A DNA stretch of 64,000 nt from Trichocoleus desertorum ATA4-8-CV12 (GCA_019358975.1 JAHHIL010000001.1:248001-312000), one strand, 5' to 3'; shown: positions 24,654-35,247, counted from the stretch's first letter. Numbers and translations are program-made. Notes: generated from the sequence alone by a model not told the origin.

Positions 24654-27600
24654 TTAGGATGATTTGCGATCGCCTGACGCCGTCTCTGGCAATGTTTCTT
24701 GCACCACCTGCTGATAAAACGCTTCTAGCGCTCTAACACAGTTTGGATGATCAAAAAGCCGAGCATGGCCTTGGGTAACGCGCGCTCCCATCTCCTGCCG
24801 CCACGCAGAATCCAGCCCTAACTTAACTGCGATCGCCACATAGTCTTCTGGGCTAGCCGCGATCGCCTCAGGGATATCCAAAGCTTGTAGAATTCCCGCC
24901 GCATGTCGTCCTCGCATAAATTCACTAGGGCACGTGACAACGGGTAGATGGCAAGCGATCGCCTCTAGCGTGGTGTTGCCGCCGGACCAGGCAAAGGTAT
25001 CCAAAAAGATATCGGACAGTAGATTGAGTTGCAAATAACCCACTTGGTTCTGTCGAGGCAAAATGATGCAATAGTCTTCGCTATTTAAGCCCACCGCTGC
25101 GAAAGCTCGTTGTAAGCGCTGGCGAAACTTTTCGGTGACAGCCGCGCTAAAGTGAGCCAGAAAGGCAAACTGGGCCTGGGGAACTTGTTGCGCGATCGCA
25201 GCAAACACAAAATCATACTGCGGTAAGTACTTGAACAGCGACTGGCAAGATAAATACACCACCGCGTCTTCCCGCAATCCCAAATCAGCTCTGGTTTTGG
25301 TCAGTTCTGGAATCGTAGGTTTCGCGTAAGCAATGCCGAGCTGAGGTAGCCGCACCAATTGCTCCGAGTAGTGTTCCTCACCGTTTTCAGGCTCCATCAG
25401 GTCGCTAGAGAGAAAATAGTCAACCGTGGGTAAGCCCGATGTCACCGGATGGCCCCAAGTCATACACTGCACTGGAGCCAAGCGTAAACTGGCAATCTGG
25501 CTAGCTTTGGGATGCATGCCAATATCGAGAAACGTCAGCACATGCAACTCATCGTTCAAAATCTGCTGACACATGCCCTCTAGATCCCCAGAAATCTGAT
25601 GAAACGCATCGCTGTAGTGTTGAACTTCCTGGGCGATCGCATCCTGTTCTCGATTCAGAGAATAGCAATAAATTTCAAATTTTTGGCGATCGCAATGGCG
25701 CAACCAACCCAAAAACAATTTGCCTACCGTGTGCTGTCGGAGGCAGTCGGAGAGATAGCCAATGCGAATTTTGCCACTAGGGCTTAAAGGTGGCATGGGT
25801 CGATCTTGCACCCACTGTGGGTAGTTGGTGGCCATAATCTGATGCACCAGCAGCCCATACTCTTGTTGCAGCGGGCGATCATTTTCACCTTGGTAAGCCA
25901 GATAGAAGTTAGCGTAACGGCTAACTCCATTGAGAGCGTTTTGGCTGGCTTCTGCTGTAGATAAATCCAGTTCCGCGCTAATCCGGGCTAAAGCTTGGGT
26001 GAAGCGTTGCCGCGACTCGGCAATTTCAGTCACACTCTCATACAAAATTGGCAGAGTCATCTGCTGGGCCAACTTGAGAGAAAAATCGTCGGGGATTAAG
26101 CTCAAGCCTTGGGTGGCCGTGGCGATCGCGGCTTCCGTTTGGCCGTTGTCTCGCAGCGCAGAAATGAGGTCAAAATAAAGCTTGGCGATCGGGTAAGCTT
26201 GCACCGCTTGCTGATAAACCTCAATTGCTGCGTCGTACTGGCCTAAGCGCTGGAAGCAGTCACCCAAGCACTTGTAAACTCGCTGAATCAATTCTGGGGC
26301 GACCCCTACTTTCTCGCTTGCCAAGAACTTCTGGTACCGCTCGATCGCAGCTTGATACTTGCCTTGACGGTATAAAGCAAACCCTAGGTAAAAGTCAGCC
26401 CGCATGCGAGATTCATCTGCCTTGGCTTTGTAAGCGGTGCCTAGATCATGCAAAGCTGCTGGATCACGCGGGCTCAACTGATGGGCTTTGTCAAAAGCTT
26501 GAATCGCATCTTCGAGTTGGTGCTCGGCTAACAAGCTTCTGCCCACTTGCTGGTAATGTTCAGAGGTTTCGGCTGGGAGAACGGGATCTGAAACTAGCGT
26601 GGGTTCCGGCTGAGCCACCTCCCGGCTCAAAGCATTTTCTCGAAAGATAACCTGTCGCTCATCTACCGAGGCGATCGCGAGAGGGGGCGTGTAAGGCTCA
26701 GGCGTAGGAGCCGCTTGCACCGCTGCCATCAGCGCTTCACACACAGTTTTGGCCATCTGGAGCCAAGAAAACTGCTTGGCTTGGGCGAGTCCTGCCTGAA
26801 CTAAAGTGTGACGAACCTGCGGTTGCTGAACCTTTTGCAGAGCCGCTGCCAGCCCCTCTACGTCTGTGTGGTTAACATAAATAGCCGCTTGACCCGCCAC
26901 TTCTGGAATGGAGCCGTTAGGGCAGGTAATGACTGGGCAACCAGAGGCCATTGCCTCGACAATCGGTAGGCCAAAGCCTTCGTACTGCGAGGGGTAAACC
27001 AGAGCGATCGCGCCTGCGTAGGCCATGCGTAATTCGGCATCGTCCAGTTTCAGTAGATGCACTCTTGTACCAATCGGTAAGCAATCACTGAGTTCAGGCT
27101 CTAGAGTCGGGTTTCCTCCGGTACAGACAAGACTGAAGTGGGTGGCGTTGGCGAGTTTGGCAAAGGCTTTGTAGAACAAAATCGTGTTCTTGTAGCCATT
27201 TCTAGTGCCTACAGTCAAGAAATACGGCTGAGTAATCTGATGCTTCTGTCTAAATGCAGCGATTTCTGCCTCAGTGGCTGGTGTGAAGTGGGGTTGCACG
27301 CCACAAGGGGCAACGGTGATCGCTTTTGGATCGACGTAAGGGAAAAATCTGACCAAATCGCGGGCCGTATTTTGTGAAATCGCTAAGTAGCGGAAAGCCT
27401 GTTGAATGGCATAGTGTTTTTCCCGCCACATAAATTGGTCTACATTCCAGCCAATGCGCTCTGGAATCATGTCATAGGCCATGAACACCGAAGGCGTAGA
27501 AATTGGAGCCGTGTAATAGGTAGAAACGAATAAACTTGCCTGCTCTGCATCACAAATCTGTTGCAGCATGGCTCGGTCTAGCGAGGTGTTGCGGTAGTTA

Positions 27601-30578
27601 TAGGGCGGAATCGTGCGATAGCGAATGCCCTCAACTTTGGGAGCAGTTCCAGCGCGATCGAGCACCAACAGGTAAGGGGCAAAATTACTCCGCGACCATT
27701 CTGCGAGCAACGTGCTCCAAACTCTGGCAATGCCCGTGTTGATCAGTTGGAAAAAGACCCCATCAATTATGATCAGCGGTTGTTTGGTAATTTTTGGAGG
27801 TATAGTTGCTGCTACCTGGGGCTGGACAAATTGCCAAGTGTTGGAGGGAGTGAGTTGAGCGATCGCCGATATCCCCAGCCTTTCCAGCCGATCCACCGTG
27901 GTATTGTCTTGCACCCAAGCAAAATAGTCGCGCAGATAAACTGGAAACTGGCTTTGTTGCTGTAACTTACGCCATTGCGCTTCGGCCTGGGTGTAGCCGT
28001 AATACTGCTCTTTAAATCGCAACTGTTCTGGCGTGACATAGGCAAAGTGCTGGAAGACTAAGCCTTGCTGCTCCGTTTCCTGGTGTCGAAAAGGATTAAT
28101 CCGAGCGACTTCCTGCCATTGGCCGTTGGCGGCGGGTTGAGCCAGACGAGGTGGCTCATGAGATAACCAAATGGCTCCTGGTTGATAGCGCCAAGTCCGT
28201 AGCCACTCTTGACGAGGGTTTTGGCTGTAGCAATTGCGGCTCGTCACTACTAAGTTGGGGCCGACGAAGTACCAGCACCAATAAAATGCTGCGGTTTTCT
28301 CTGGATGCTCGATAAACAACTGCCGCGTTTTGCGTAGTTGCTCCACTGTCCACAGTTCATCCGCGTCAATCTGCCAAAGCAAGCATTCATTCTGGATATT
28401 GGACAAAGGCGCACTCACCATTTCACGCTTGCCATCCCAGAAGACACCGTTGGGCTTGCGGTAAATTGTGATGTTATCTGGATATTGCTGAGCTAGTTTG
28501 TCCAAGTATTCAGAGGTGCCATCGCAACTGCGGCCCTGGCGATGCAACTGGTCTGTAATCTTGCCACCGGAGGGCAAGCTCCAAGCGGTATCGTGCTTGA
28601 GATCTGCGACTCCTTCCACAATGTGCCAATGCCACTGGAATGGAAGCTGTTTAAAAACTTCGATGTGATAGCGAATGAAAGGCTCACCATTGAGAACAAT
28701 CGTGAAAAACTCCACAGGCAGCGGATCGGCTGGCTGGGCAGATGGTTGAGCGGCGATCGCAGCTTTACGAGCCGCTATTTGGCGCTGATGAGCGGCAGGA
28801 CTGGTGAGCACTGTCTGCAAGAAGCGCTCTGCGGTTGGGATGGGGCTGTAGTTGGCTAAGGCCCATTCTCGGCCTGCTGCACCAATCTCAGCCAAGAGAT
28901 CGGGGTCTTGTTGCAGCCGAACCAGCGTGGCATCCATGTTATCTAAGTCAATCCCCACGTAATGACGCCCGTTTTCTGGCATGACGGGCAGGGTAATGCC
29001 GTACTTGTCGAAATCTAGATGAAAAGTGGCACAACCCGCAGCTAGCGATTCCCAGAACCGCCAACTGTCCCACCAATGCCCGATCGGTTCTCCTGTGACA
29101 GGGTGTGACTCAAGGCGACCGCCAAAGCAGGCACAAGCGATCGCCTTGAGTAGGCGTTGGTAGTAGCGAGGGTAATGGCGTCGGCCTGTTTGCTGCCATT
29201 GCAACAGGTCTTCGGGTGTTGACGGGATATCGTTGAAACTTTCAACCGTGGTATCAACGGGCAAAATTGACTGAACTTGAGGCAGAAATTGCTGTTCAAT
29301 CGTGTCTCTGAGCGGATGAGCATGTCGAAAATTCAGCAACAGGTGGCGATCGCGATCGATAGAATCTGTGGCTGCTTGAGTCGCTCGCAAAATCCGGTTA
29401 GACAGCCCAAAAGCCCAAGGTACAAAGTTGCTAGGATAATCAGCTTTGCGGTTGTAGTGTGGCCGAAAAATTAGATCAAATTGTCGGAAAGGCGGATCAT
29501 AAGCGGGGGTTTCTGCACCATCCTCGAAGTCCATGTAAACCGTCAAATAAGACCGTTCTGGGTGAAATAAGTTGTCGGGGAGGGGATGGTGGAAACGAAA
29601 CCAATGGTGATCGAGAATGACGATGGAACAATCACTCAGGCGAACGGATGGATCGTGGCGAAATAGATAATCTGAGCCTGGAGCAGTTTGCCAATAGTTG
29701 ATATTAGAGTAAAAAGGAATATTTAATGCTTTTAAGCCCTCAGCTAAGCAAACAAAAGCATGAAGATAAGCTACTTTATGAGGATCGCTGGAAAGACCAC
29801 AAAAGAAAAAGATTGGCCCTCGCAAGGAGACTTGTGGATCAGTATCTCCTAATGTGAATTGCTGTGGTGTATTAGGGGTGGATTTGGGTTCTTTGACTCG
29901 GCGAAAAATAGCATAGCCATTGCGAACTTGTTGGTTTTCTTGAATTAACTCGTAGTTAGTATCTTTAAGTAGCTTCTGATAGTTTTTGTAATTTTTTAGC
30001 GTGTTACTATCGTCTAGAAGAATAAATTTAGCGCCATAAACCTCTTTTAGTTCAGCTTCGCCTGTGAATTCTGAACCATCAATCAAGACTAAATCAAAAT
30101 ATTGAATCTGATGTTCCTGTTTAATTCGATCAATGCCAGCATCAGGAACCCCAGAGTTTTTTACATAATCGATGTCTTGGCGTAACCACAATAAAATTTG
30201 ATCTAAAGGATAGCGATTAAGTCCTGTGGGTTGCGTTTGGTAGAATTCAATTACTTCTGCTTCGGAAGGAAAACCTTCTAAACTGACCGAGGAAACGTTA
30301 TAGCACTGAACAAAGCTATCTTGGGCATATCGTTGTTGGAGTGCCGCAAAACGAGTTTGGGAAATCTCCATACAGAAAAGCAATGGCTGGTTGGGATTAA
30401 GCCTTAAACCTGTGACAAACGCTTCTGTGCTTCCTCCTCCAGCAGAAGAACCAATTTCTAAAACAGTTTTAATCGTAGGTTCTTGGACTAGATTTTTAAT
30501 CGCGTAATAGAACTCATCATCCTTAATTTCAGGGGGGATGAGGTAGTTTAATTGGGAGTTTGTAAATTCGTTAGTCAT
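24654..30578 (-). CDS. 1974-residue fusion: methyltransferase-like, three glycosyltransferase modules, TPR and GT41
   Basis: Domains in order: class-I methyltransferase-like fold (about 1-235; VLEIGSSAGGGSTEAFV), a GT-B-like glycosyltransferase (about 250-610; GHWWDSWRFWESLAAGCATF), a GT2-like domain (about 615-920; LLWQIDADELW gives the DxD), a GT4 glycosyltransferase (about 925-1290; YPSQYEGFGLPIVEAMASG), TPRs (about 1320-1530) and a GT41/SPINDLY catalytic domain (about 1550-1960; RLAPVQCMTWGHPVTSG, WSGGNTTLEAIACHLPVV). It overlaps the upstream gene by 4 bp (ATGA), implying translational coupling. It could assemble a short glycan on a protein acceptor selected by the TPRs; that is inference. 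The N-terminal 300 codons are more AT-rich than the rest. Confidence 0.88.
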   Translation of the reverse strand: MTNEFTNSQLNYLIPPEIKDDEFYYAIKNLVQEPTIKTVLEIGSSAGGGSTEAFVTGLRLNPNQPLLFCMEISQTRFAALQQRYAQDSFVQCYNVSSVSLEGFPSEAEVIEFYQTQPTGLNRYPLDQILLWLRQDIDYVKNSGVPDAGIDRIKQEHQIQYFDLVLIDGSEFTGEAELKEVYGAKFILLDDSNTLKNYKNYQKLLKDTNYELIQENQQVRNGYAIFRRVKEPKSTPNTPQQFTLGDTDPQVSLRGPIFFFCGLSSDPHKVAYLHAFVCLAEGLKALNIPFYSNINYWQTAPGSDYLFRHDPSVRLSDCSIVILDHHWFRFHHPLPDNLFHPERSYLTVYMDFEDGAETPAYDPPFRQFDLIFRPHYNRKADYPSNFVPWAFGLSNRILRATQAATDSIDRDRHLLLNFRHAHPLRDTIEQQFLPQVQSILPVDTTVESFNDIPSTPEDLLQWQQTGRRHYPRYYQRLLKAIACACFGGRLESHPVTGEPIGHWWDSWRFWESLAAGCATFHLDFDKYGITLPVMPENGRHYVGIDLDNMDATLVRLQQDPDLLAEIGAAGREWALANYSPIPTAERFLQTVLTSPAAHQRQIAARKAAIAAQPSAQPADPLPVEFFTIVLNGEPFIRYHIEVFKQLPFQWHWHIVEGVADLKHDTAWSLPSGGKITDQLHRQGRSCDGTSEYLDKLAQQYPDNITIYRKPNGVFWDGKREMVSAPLSNIQNECLLWQIDADELWTVEQLRKTRQLFIEHPEKTAAFYWCWYFVGPNLVVTSRNCYSQNPRQEWLRTWRYQPGAIWLSHEPPRLAQPAANGQWQEVARINPFRHQETEQQGLVFQHFAYVTPEQLRFKEQYYGYTQAEAQWRKLQQQSQFPVYLRDYFAWVQDNTTVDRLERLGISAIAQLTPSNTWQFVQPQVAATIPPKITKQPLIIIDGVFFQLINTGIARVWSTLLAEWSRSNFAPYLLVLDRAGTAPKVEGIRYRTIPPYNYRNTSLDRAMLQQICDAEQASLFVSTYYTAPISTPSVFMAYDMIPERIGWNVDQFMWREKHYAIQQAFRYLAISQNTARDLVRFFPYVDPKAITVAPCGVQPHFTPATEAEIAAFRQKHQITQPYFLTVGTRNGYKNTILFYKAFAKLANATHFSLVCTGGNPTLEPELSDCLPIGTRVHLLKLDDAELRMAYAGAIALVYPSQYEGFGLPIVEAMASGCPVITCPNGSIPEVAGQAAIYVNHTDVEGLAAALQKVQQPQVRHTLVQAGLAQAKQFSWLQMAKTVCEALMAAVQAAPTPEPYTPPLAIASVDERQVIFRENALSREVAQPEPTLVSDPVLPAETSEHYQQVGRSLLAEHQLEDAIQAFDKAHQLSPRDPAALHDLGTAYKAKADESRMRADFYLGFALYRQGKYQAAIERYQKFLASEKVGVAPELIQRVYKCLGDCFQRLGQYDAAIEVYQQAVQAYPIAKLYFDLISALRDNGQTEAAIATATQGLSLIPDDFSLKLAQQMTLPILYESVTEIAESRQRFTQALARISAELDLSTAEASQNALNGVSRYANFYLAYQGENDRPLQQEYGLLVHQIMATNYPQWVQDRPMPPLSPSGKIRIGYLSDCLRQHTVGKLFLGWLRHCDRQKFEIYCYSLNREQDAIAQEVQHYSDAFHQISGDLEGMCQQILNDELHVLTFLDIGMHPKASQIASLRLAPVQCMTWGHPVTSGLPTVDYFLSSDLMEPENGEEHYSEQLVRLPQLGIAYAKPTIPELTKTRADLGLREDAVVYLSCQSLFKYLPQYDFVFAAIAQQVPQAQFAFLAHFSAAVTEKFRQRLQRAFAAVGLNSEDYCIILPRQNQVGYLQLNLLSDIFLDTFAWSGGNTTLEAIACHLPVVTCPSEFMRGRHAAGILQALDIPEAIAASPEDYVAIAVKLGLDSAWRQEMGARVTQGHARLFDHPNCVRALEAFYQQVVQETLPETASGDRKSS

Positions 30579-32821
30579 ACAGTAAATTTAGTCTTGGAAT
30601 TTTGCTCAATCACTTGCCGATAAAACTGTTCCAACGCTCTTACGGAGCTTTGATCTTTATACACACAGGAGTGTCCTGCCTGAATCTTGGCTCGAAGGGT
30701 TTGTCGCCAATCTGCATCCAAACCAAGCTGCACAGCAATTTTGATATATTCAACTTCTGTATACGCAATGGTCTCGGTTATACCTAACTGCTTTAAGATG
30801 CCAAAAGAATGACGGCTCCGCATCATTTTTCCAGGGCAAGTCACGATAGGTAAATGACAAGCAATCGCCTCTAGCGCCGTGTTTCCGCCCGACCAATTAA
30901 AAGTATCTAAAAATACATCAGCAATGCGGTTTAAACTCAAATAGCCATTGTGACCTTGGCGAGGCAAAATCATACAATAGTCAGCACTCTTAAGCCCGTA
31001 CTGAGCAAAAGCCTGCTCTAAACGCTGAGAGAATTTATTAGTAATCGCGGCGTTTTTGTGGGCAATAAACGCAAACTGGGCTTGTGGTACTTGTTGAGCG
31101 ATCGCTGCAAAAATATAGTCATACTGAGGCAGATATTTAAATAGAGTTTGGCAGGATAAATATGAAACTGCATCTTCTCTCAACCTAAAATCAGCGCGAG
31201 TTTTTGTGGCTTCACTTAAGTCAGGCGGACTATAGGCAATACTAATATTAGGTAGGCATATAAGCTTTTCTGAATAGTGTTCGTCTGCATCTTCAGGCTC
31301 CATCAGTTCACTCGATAAGAAATAGTCAATGGTGGGAGAACCTGTAGTCACTGGATGCCCCCATGTGACACACTGAACGGGAGCAAGGCGAAGACTAGAA
31401 AACAAGCTCATGTAAGGATGCATACCCACATCCAGAAACACCAAAATATCAAGCTGATCGGTTCTGATCTGCTCACCTACCGCTCGGATGTAATCCAGTT
31501 CAATAACTTCTTTGACAGGTAGGTGGTGAAATACATCACAATGGTTGCGAAATTCAGCCGTGTAATCATCGGTGTGAGGATGCAAGTGGTAGCAATAAAC
31601 CTCAAACTTTTGGCGATCGCAATATCGTAACCAGCCAGAAAATAGCACTCCAACTGTCTGCTTCCACATACAAGTGGAAATATACCCAACACGAACTTTT
31701 CTGTTGTTATCTAATGACGTAGCTGTTAAAGGTTTTGTCCATTGAGGATACTGGGCAGACATCAATTCATGTAATAGTTGAGAGAATTGAATTTGTAATT
31801 CAACATCATTTTGGCCTTGATAATGTAAGTAGAAATTGGTTTGTGCCCCTAGCCCTTTTAAGAGGCTGGTGCAAACTTCTTCGCTATTAATATCAGGACT
31901 TGACTGAATTTGTTGAATCAGTTGGGCTAAACCCTGGGTGAATTGCTGGCGATAAACTTGGATTTCTGCGGTTGACTCATAAAGAATAGGCAAAATTAGG
32001 TGGCGATCGCGCTCAAACAGTACCATATCCGGAAAAAATTGGGCAGCTGTATTGGCGGCGGCGATCGCAGCTGAGGTGTTACCGCTACTCCGTAAGGCCG
32101 CAATCAAATTAATGTGAAAGTCAGCACTTTGGGGATAACGTTGGGCCGCAGCCTCGTAGATTTCGGCGGTACGTTCAGGTTGATTCAGGCGTTGCAGCGA
32201 GTCACCCAGGTAACGATAAACCCGCTGAATTGCTTCCGATGCAATTCCAGGCGCAGGGGACTCTAAAAACTTCTGATACTGTTCACTAGCTGCTAGGTAA
32301 TTTCCTTGGCGGTAATAACTAAAGCCTAAGTAGAAGGCAGATTTTAGCTCCGAGTCATGGGCTTTTGATGCATAGGCTTGCCCTAACTCAACCAGGATTT
32401 TGGCATCACGAGAATTGAGGTCATGAGCGGTCAGATAGTTATGAATTGCAGAATCATACTGAGCTTGTGCTAAAAAGATACGCCCTAATGCTAAGTAGGC
32501 TTCTAGCCATTTGGCATCTAGTTTGATTGTATTTTGATAAGCTTGAATCGCTGGCTCGGTTTGCTGGAGCTGCTCAAACACAAGTCCCAAACGGTAGTGA
32601 TAGAGAGGGACAAAGCGGCTTACTTCTATTGCTTGCAAGAGCATTGATAAAGCATCTTGAGGGCGACCAATTTGGTAATAAAGATGCCCTAAATCACTCC
32701 AAATTTCTGCTTGCTTGGGGTCCAGTTGTAAAGCTTGCTGATATTTTTTTTCTGCTTCTATAAAGGAGTTCTGCTTTTGCAGAGTTCTTGCTTCTTGATA
32801 TAAATTTTGCCAAGTTCCCAT
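30575..32821 (-). CDS. TPR protein with O-GlcNAc-transferase-like (GT41/SPINDLY) domain
   Basis: The 748-residue protein has TPRs over about residues 5-290 (AEIWSDLGHLYYQIGRPQDA, ILVELGQAYASKAHDSEL). A GT41 catalytic region follows at about 370-735 with RKVRVGYISTCMWKQTVGVL, LRLAPVQCVTWGHPVTTGSP, YSEKLICLPNISIAY and WSGGNTALEAIACHLPIVTC. The family transfers a sugar from UDP- or GDP-sugar to Ser/Thr of proteins; the donor and acceptor here are unknown. It starts 64 bp downstream of a paralog and overlaps the 1974-residue gene by 4 bp. The stretch is AT-richer than the flanking housekeeping genes. No receptor or S-layer target gene is adjacent. Confidence 0.9.
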   Translation of the reverse strand: MGTWQNLYQEARTLQKQNSFIEAEKKYQQALQLDPKQAEIWSDLGHLYYQIGRPQDALSMLLQAIEVSRFVPLYHYRLGLVFEQLQQTEPAIQAYQNTIKLDAKWLEAYLALGRIFLAQAQYDSAIHNYLTAHDLNSRDAKILVELGQAYASKAHDSELKSAFYLGFSYYRQGNYLAASEQYQKFLESPAPGIASEAIQRVYRYLGDSLQRLNQPERTAEIYEAAAQRYPQSADFHINLIAALRSSGNTSAAIAAANTAAQFFPDMVLFERDRHLILPILYESTAEIQVYRQQFTQGLAQLIQQIQSSPDINSEEVCTSLLKGLGAQTNFYLHYQGQNDVELQIQFSQLLHELMSAQYPQWTKPLTATSLDNNRKVRVGYISTCMWKQTVGVLFSGWLRYCDRQKFEVYCYHLHPHTDDYTAEFRNHCDVFHHLPVKEVIELDYIRAVGEQIRTDQLDILVFLDVGMHPYMSLFSSLRLAPVQCVTWGHPVTTGSPTIDYFLSSELMEPEDADEHYSEKLICLPNISIAYSPPDLSEATKTRADFRLREDAVSYLSCQTLFKYLPQYDYIFAAIAQQVPQAQFAFIAHKNAAITNKFSQRLEQAFAQYGLKSADYCMILPRQGHNGYLSLNRIADVFLDTFNWSGGNTALEAIACHLPIVTCPGKMMRSRHSFGILKQLGITETIAYTEVEYIKIAVQLGLDADWRQTLRAKIQAGHSCVYKDQSSVRALEQFYRQVIEQNSKTKFTV

Positions 32822-32884
32822 GCTGTTTTCGTACCCCAGCTATTCCTGAATCAGAAGTAGTTATAGTGACGACGACTCACTGCT

Positions 32885-35212
32885 TTAGTGATGCTCAATG
32901 ACTCGCTGATAGAAATTCTCTAAAGCTTTAACACAAGCTAAATCATCATAAAGAAATGGTTGGCGATCGCGCATTTCCTGAATGATCCTGTTTCGCCAAT
33001 CGTAATCCAAGCCTAATTTAACGGCAATTTCAATATATGTTGCTTCGTCTTTAGCAATTGTTGCAGTTACACCCAACATCTGTAAAATTGCGTAAGAATG
33101 TCGTCCTCGCATAAACTCACCTGGACAAGTCACGATGGGTAAGTTGCAAGCGATCGCTTCTAACGTGGTATTGCCTCCTGACCAGGCAAAAGTATCTAGA
33201 AAAATATCGGAGAGCAGATTGATTTGCCAATAGTCTGTCTGGCTCTGCTTTGGCAAAATAAGGCAATGCGATCGGTAATTAAGTTGATATTGAGCAAAGG
33301 CAGTTTCTAAGCGTTTTTCAAATTGCTGAGTTAATGCAGGATTGAAACTAGAAATAAAAATAAATTGGGCTTCTGGTACTTGCTGAGCAATTACTGGAAA
33401 AATATAGTCATATTGAGGTAGATATTTGAATAATGATTGGCAACATAAATAGGCGATCGCATCTGGCCGAATCTGGAAATCTGCCCGTGATTTGGATAAG
33501 GGTGGCAGTTCTGGTTTGCTATAACTAATACCAATATTGGGTAGACGAACTAACTTTTCTGAATATTGGGCTTCTGCTCCTTCTGGTTCCATCAAATCAC
33601 TAGAGAGGAAATAATCGATGGTGGGGGAACCGGATGTAATGGGATGTCCCCAAGTGACGCATTGAATGGGAGCCAGGCGCGATCCAGCGAGTGAGGTTAC
33701 AAAAGGATGCATGCCAATATCTAGAAACACTAAAACATCGAGTTGATTAGCTCGAATTGTCGCTCCAACGGCTTTAAAGTCTACCTCTAAAACTTCTTGT
33801 AGGGGTAAGTGATGAAACTGATAACTATGTTGACGAATTTGTTCTGTCGCTTGGTCAACTGGCTGACCTAGGTGATAGCAATACAGCTCGAATTTTTCTG
33901 GGTCGTGGTGGCGAATCCAACCGATAAAGAGTTTTCCAACTGTATGCTGCCATAGCAGGCTTGAAATATAACCCACTCGAATTTTTCGCTGCTGGTTAGG
34001 TTCGGGAAGACGAGGTTGTATCTGAATTGACCTGGCCCAGGCAGGATAATTGGTAGCCATGATTTGATTCATTAGTTGCCCATACTGAACCTGCAACGCC
34101 AAATCATTCTGACCTTGATATTGCAAATAGAAATTAGTTTGGTAACCAATTCCTAATAACGCTGCTTGCTTACCTTGAGGTGTTTCTAAATCCAACCTTG
34201 TCTTTAAACGATTTAACCCCGAAATAAAGTGATTTCTCCAATACTCGATTTCAGCTGCATTCTGATAGAGAATCGGCAGCATCAATTGCTGAGCCCTCAA
34301 CAAATGTAGATCGTCTGGAAGTTGCTTTAAGCCTTGAGTCGCAACCACGATCGCCTGCTCAACTTGCCCAGAATTTTGCAGTAGGGCCAGCAGCTCGTAG
34401 TAAAACGCCTGGGCTTCCGGGTAGCGTTGAATGCCTTGCTCATAGAGAGCGATCGCCTCAGTAGGCTGCTCTAGTTTTTGAAAGCACTCTCCCAAGTACT
34501 TATAAGCCCGCTGCATCGTTGCCGCTGCCGCTTCTGGATTGGGGATGTTGATAAATTCTTGGTACTGCTCTGCGGCGGCTGCATATTTTTCTTGACAGTA
34601 GAAACTGGCCCCCAAGTAAAAAGCAGCTCGTGCTTGGTAGCAGTTGGCTTGCAGCTCCAGAGCTTGGCCCAATTCCTGCAAAATCTGGGGATTAGTAGGA
34701 TTGAGTTGGTGAGCGACCTCATAGGCTTTAATCGCTTCTGGTAGCTGGGCTTTAGCGCCTAAAACTTGACCTAGCTGAAAGTAGCTCTGAGCTTGCTGGG
34801 GATGAACGGCGATCGCCTGCTGATACACTCGCTCAGCTTCATCCAGCTTGCCGGATGCCACCAATAACCGCCCTAGCTCGCTGTAGGCGTCACTCAGTTG
34901 TTCATCCAATTGAATCGCGTTGCGGTAGGCTTGCATGGCCTGGGTGCGATCGCCTAGCTTTTCCCAAACTAACCCCAACTTGTAGTGATAGTTGGCTTGC
35001 AGCCGATTGAGTTCTAGAGCTTTCAGCAGTGCTTGGGCGGCTGATTGGTATTGCCCCATTTGGTAATAGAGCCAGCCTAAGTCCTGCCAAACTGAGTCTG
35101 CCTGAGTCTGTGCTTGCAAAATAGCTTGATATTGCTGCTCTGCTTCCTGAAAGCGTCCCTGTGCTTGGAGGGAAACTGCCTCACGATGCAGCGCTGCCCA
35201 AGTTGTCCCCAT
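32885..35212 (-). CDS. TPR protein with O-GlcNAc-transferase-like (GT41/SPINDLY) domain, second paralog
   Basis: This 775-residue paralog has more TPRs than its neighbour (about residues 5-330; WQDLGWLYYQMGQYQSAAQA, YSELGRLLVASGKLDEAERV, SYFQLGQVLGAKAQLPEAIK). The GT41 domain lies at about 405-770 (KIRVGYISSLLWQHTVGKLF, RLAPIQCVTWGHPITSGSPT, WSGGNTTLEAIACNLPIVTC). It is the first of the three GT41 genes and begins 35 bp after the crtD stop, so crtD and the glycosyltransferases may share a transcript. Likely cytoplasmic. Conservation of all core motifs suggests an active enzyme. Confidence 0.9.
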   Translation of the reverse strand: MGTTWAALHREAVSLQAQGRFQEAEQQYQAILQAQTQADSVWQDLGWLYYQMGQYQSAAQALLKALELNRLQANYHYKLGLVWEKLGDRTQAMQAYRNAIQLDEQLSDAYSELGRLLVASGKLDEAERVYQQAIAVHPQQAQSYFQLGQVLGAKAQLPEAIKAYEVAHQLNPTNPQILQELGQALELQANCYQARAAFYLGASFYCQEKYAAAAEQYQEFINIPNPEAAAATMQRAYKYLGECFQKLEQPTEAIALYEQGIQRYPEAQAFYYELLALLQNSGQVEQAIVVATQGLKQLPDDLHLLRAQQLMLPILYQNAAEIEYWRNHFISGLNRLKTRLDLETPQGKQAALLGIGYQTNFYLQYQGQNDLALQVQYGQLMNQIMATNYPAWARSIQIQPRLPEPNQQRKIRVGYISSLLWQHTVGKLFIGWIRHHDPEKFELYCYHLGQPVDQATEQIRQHSYQFHHLPLQEVLEVDFKAVGATIRANQLDVLVFLDIGMHPFVTSLAGSRLAPIQCVTWGHPITSGSPTIDYFLSSDLMEPEGAEAQYSEKLVRLPNIGISYSKPELPPLSKSRADFQIRPDAIAYLCCQSLFKYLPQYDYIFPVIAQQVPEAQFIFISSFNPALTQQFEKRLETAFAQYQLNYRSHCLILPKQSQTDYWQINLLSDIFLDTFAWSGGNTTLEAIACNLPIVTCPGEFMRGRHSYAILQMLGVTATIAKDEATYIEIAVKLGLDYDWRNRIIQEMRDRQPFLYDDLACVKALENFYQRVIEHH

Positions 35213-35247
35213 AAGAATTTGCGATCGCCGGAGAAATCATGACAAGC

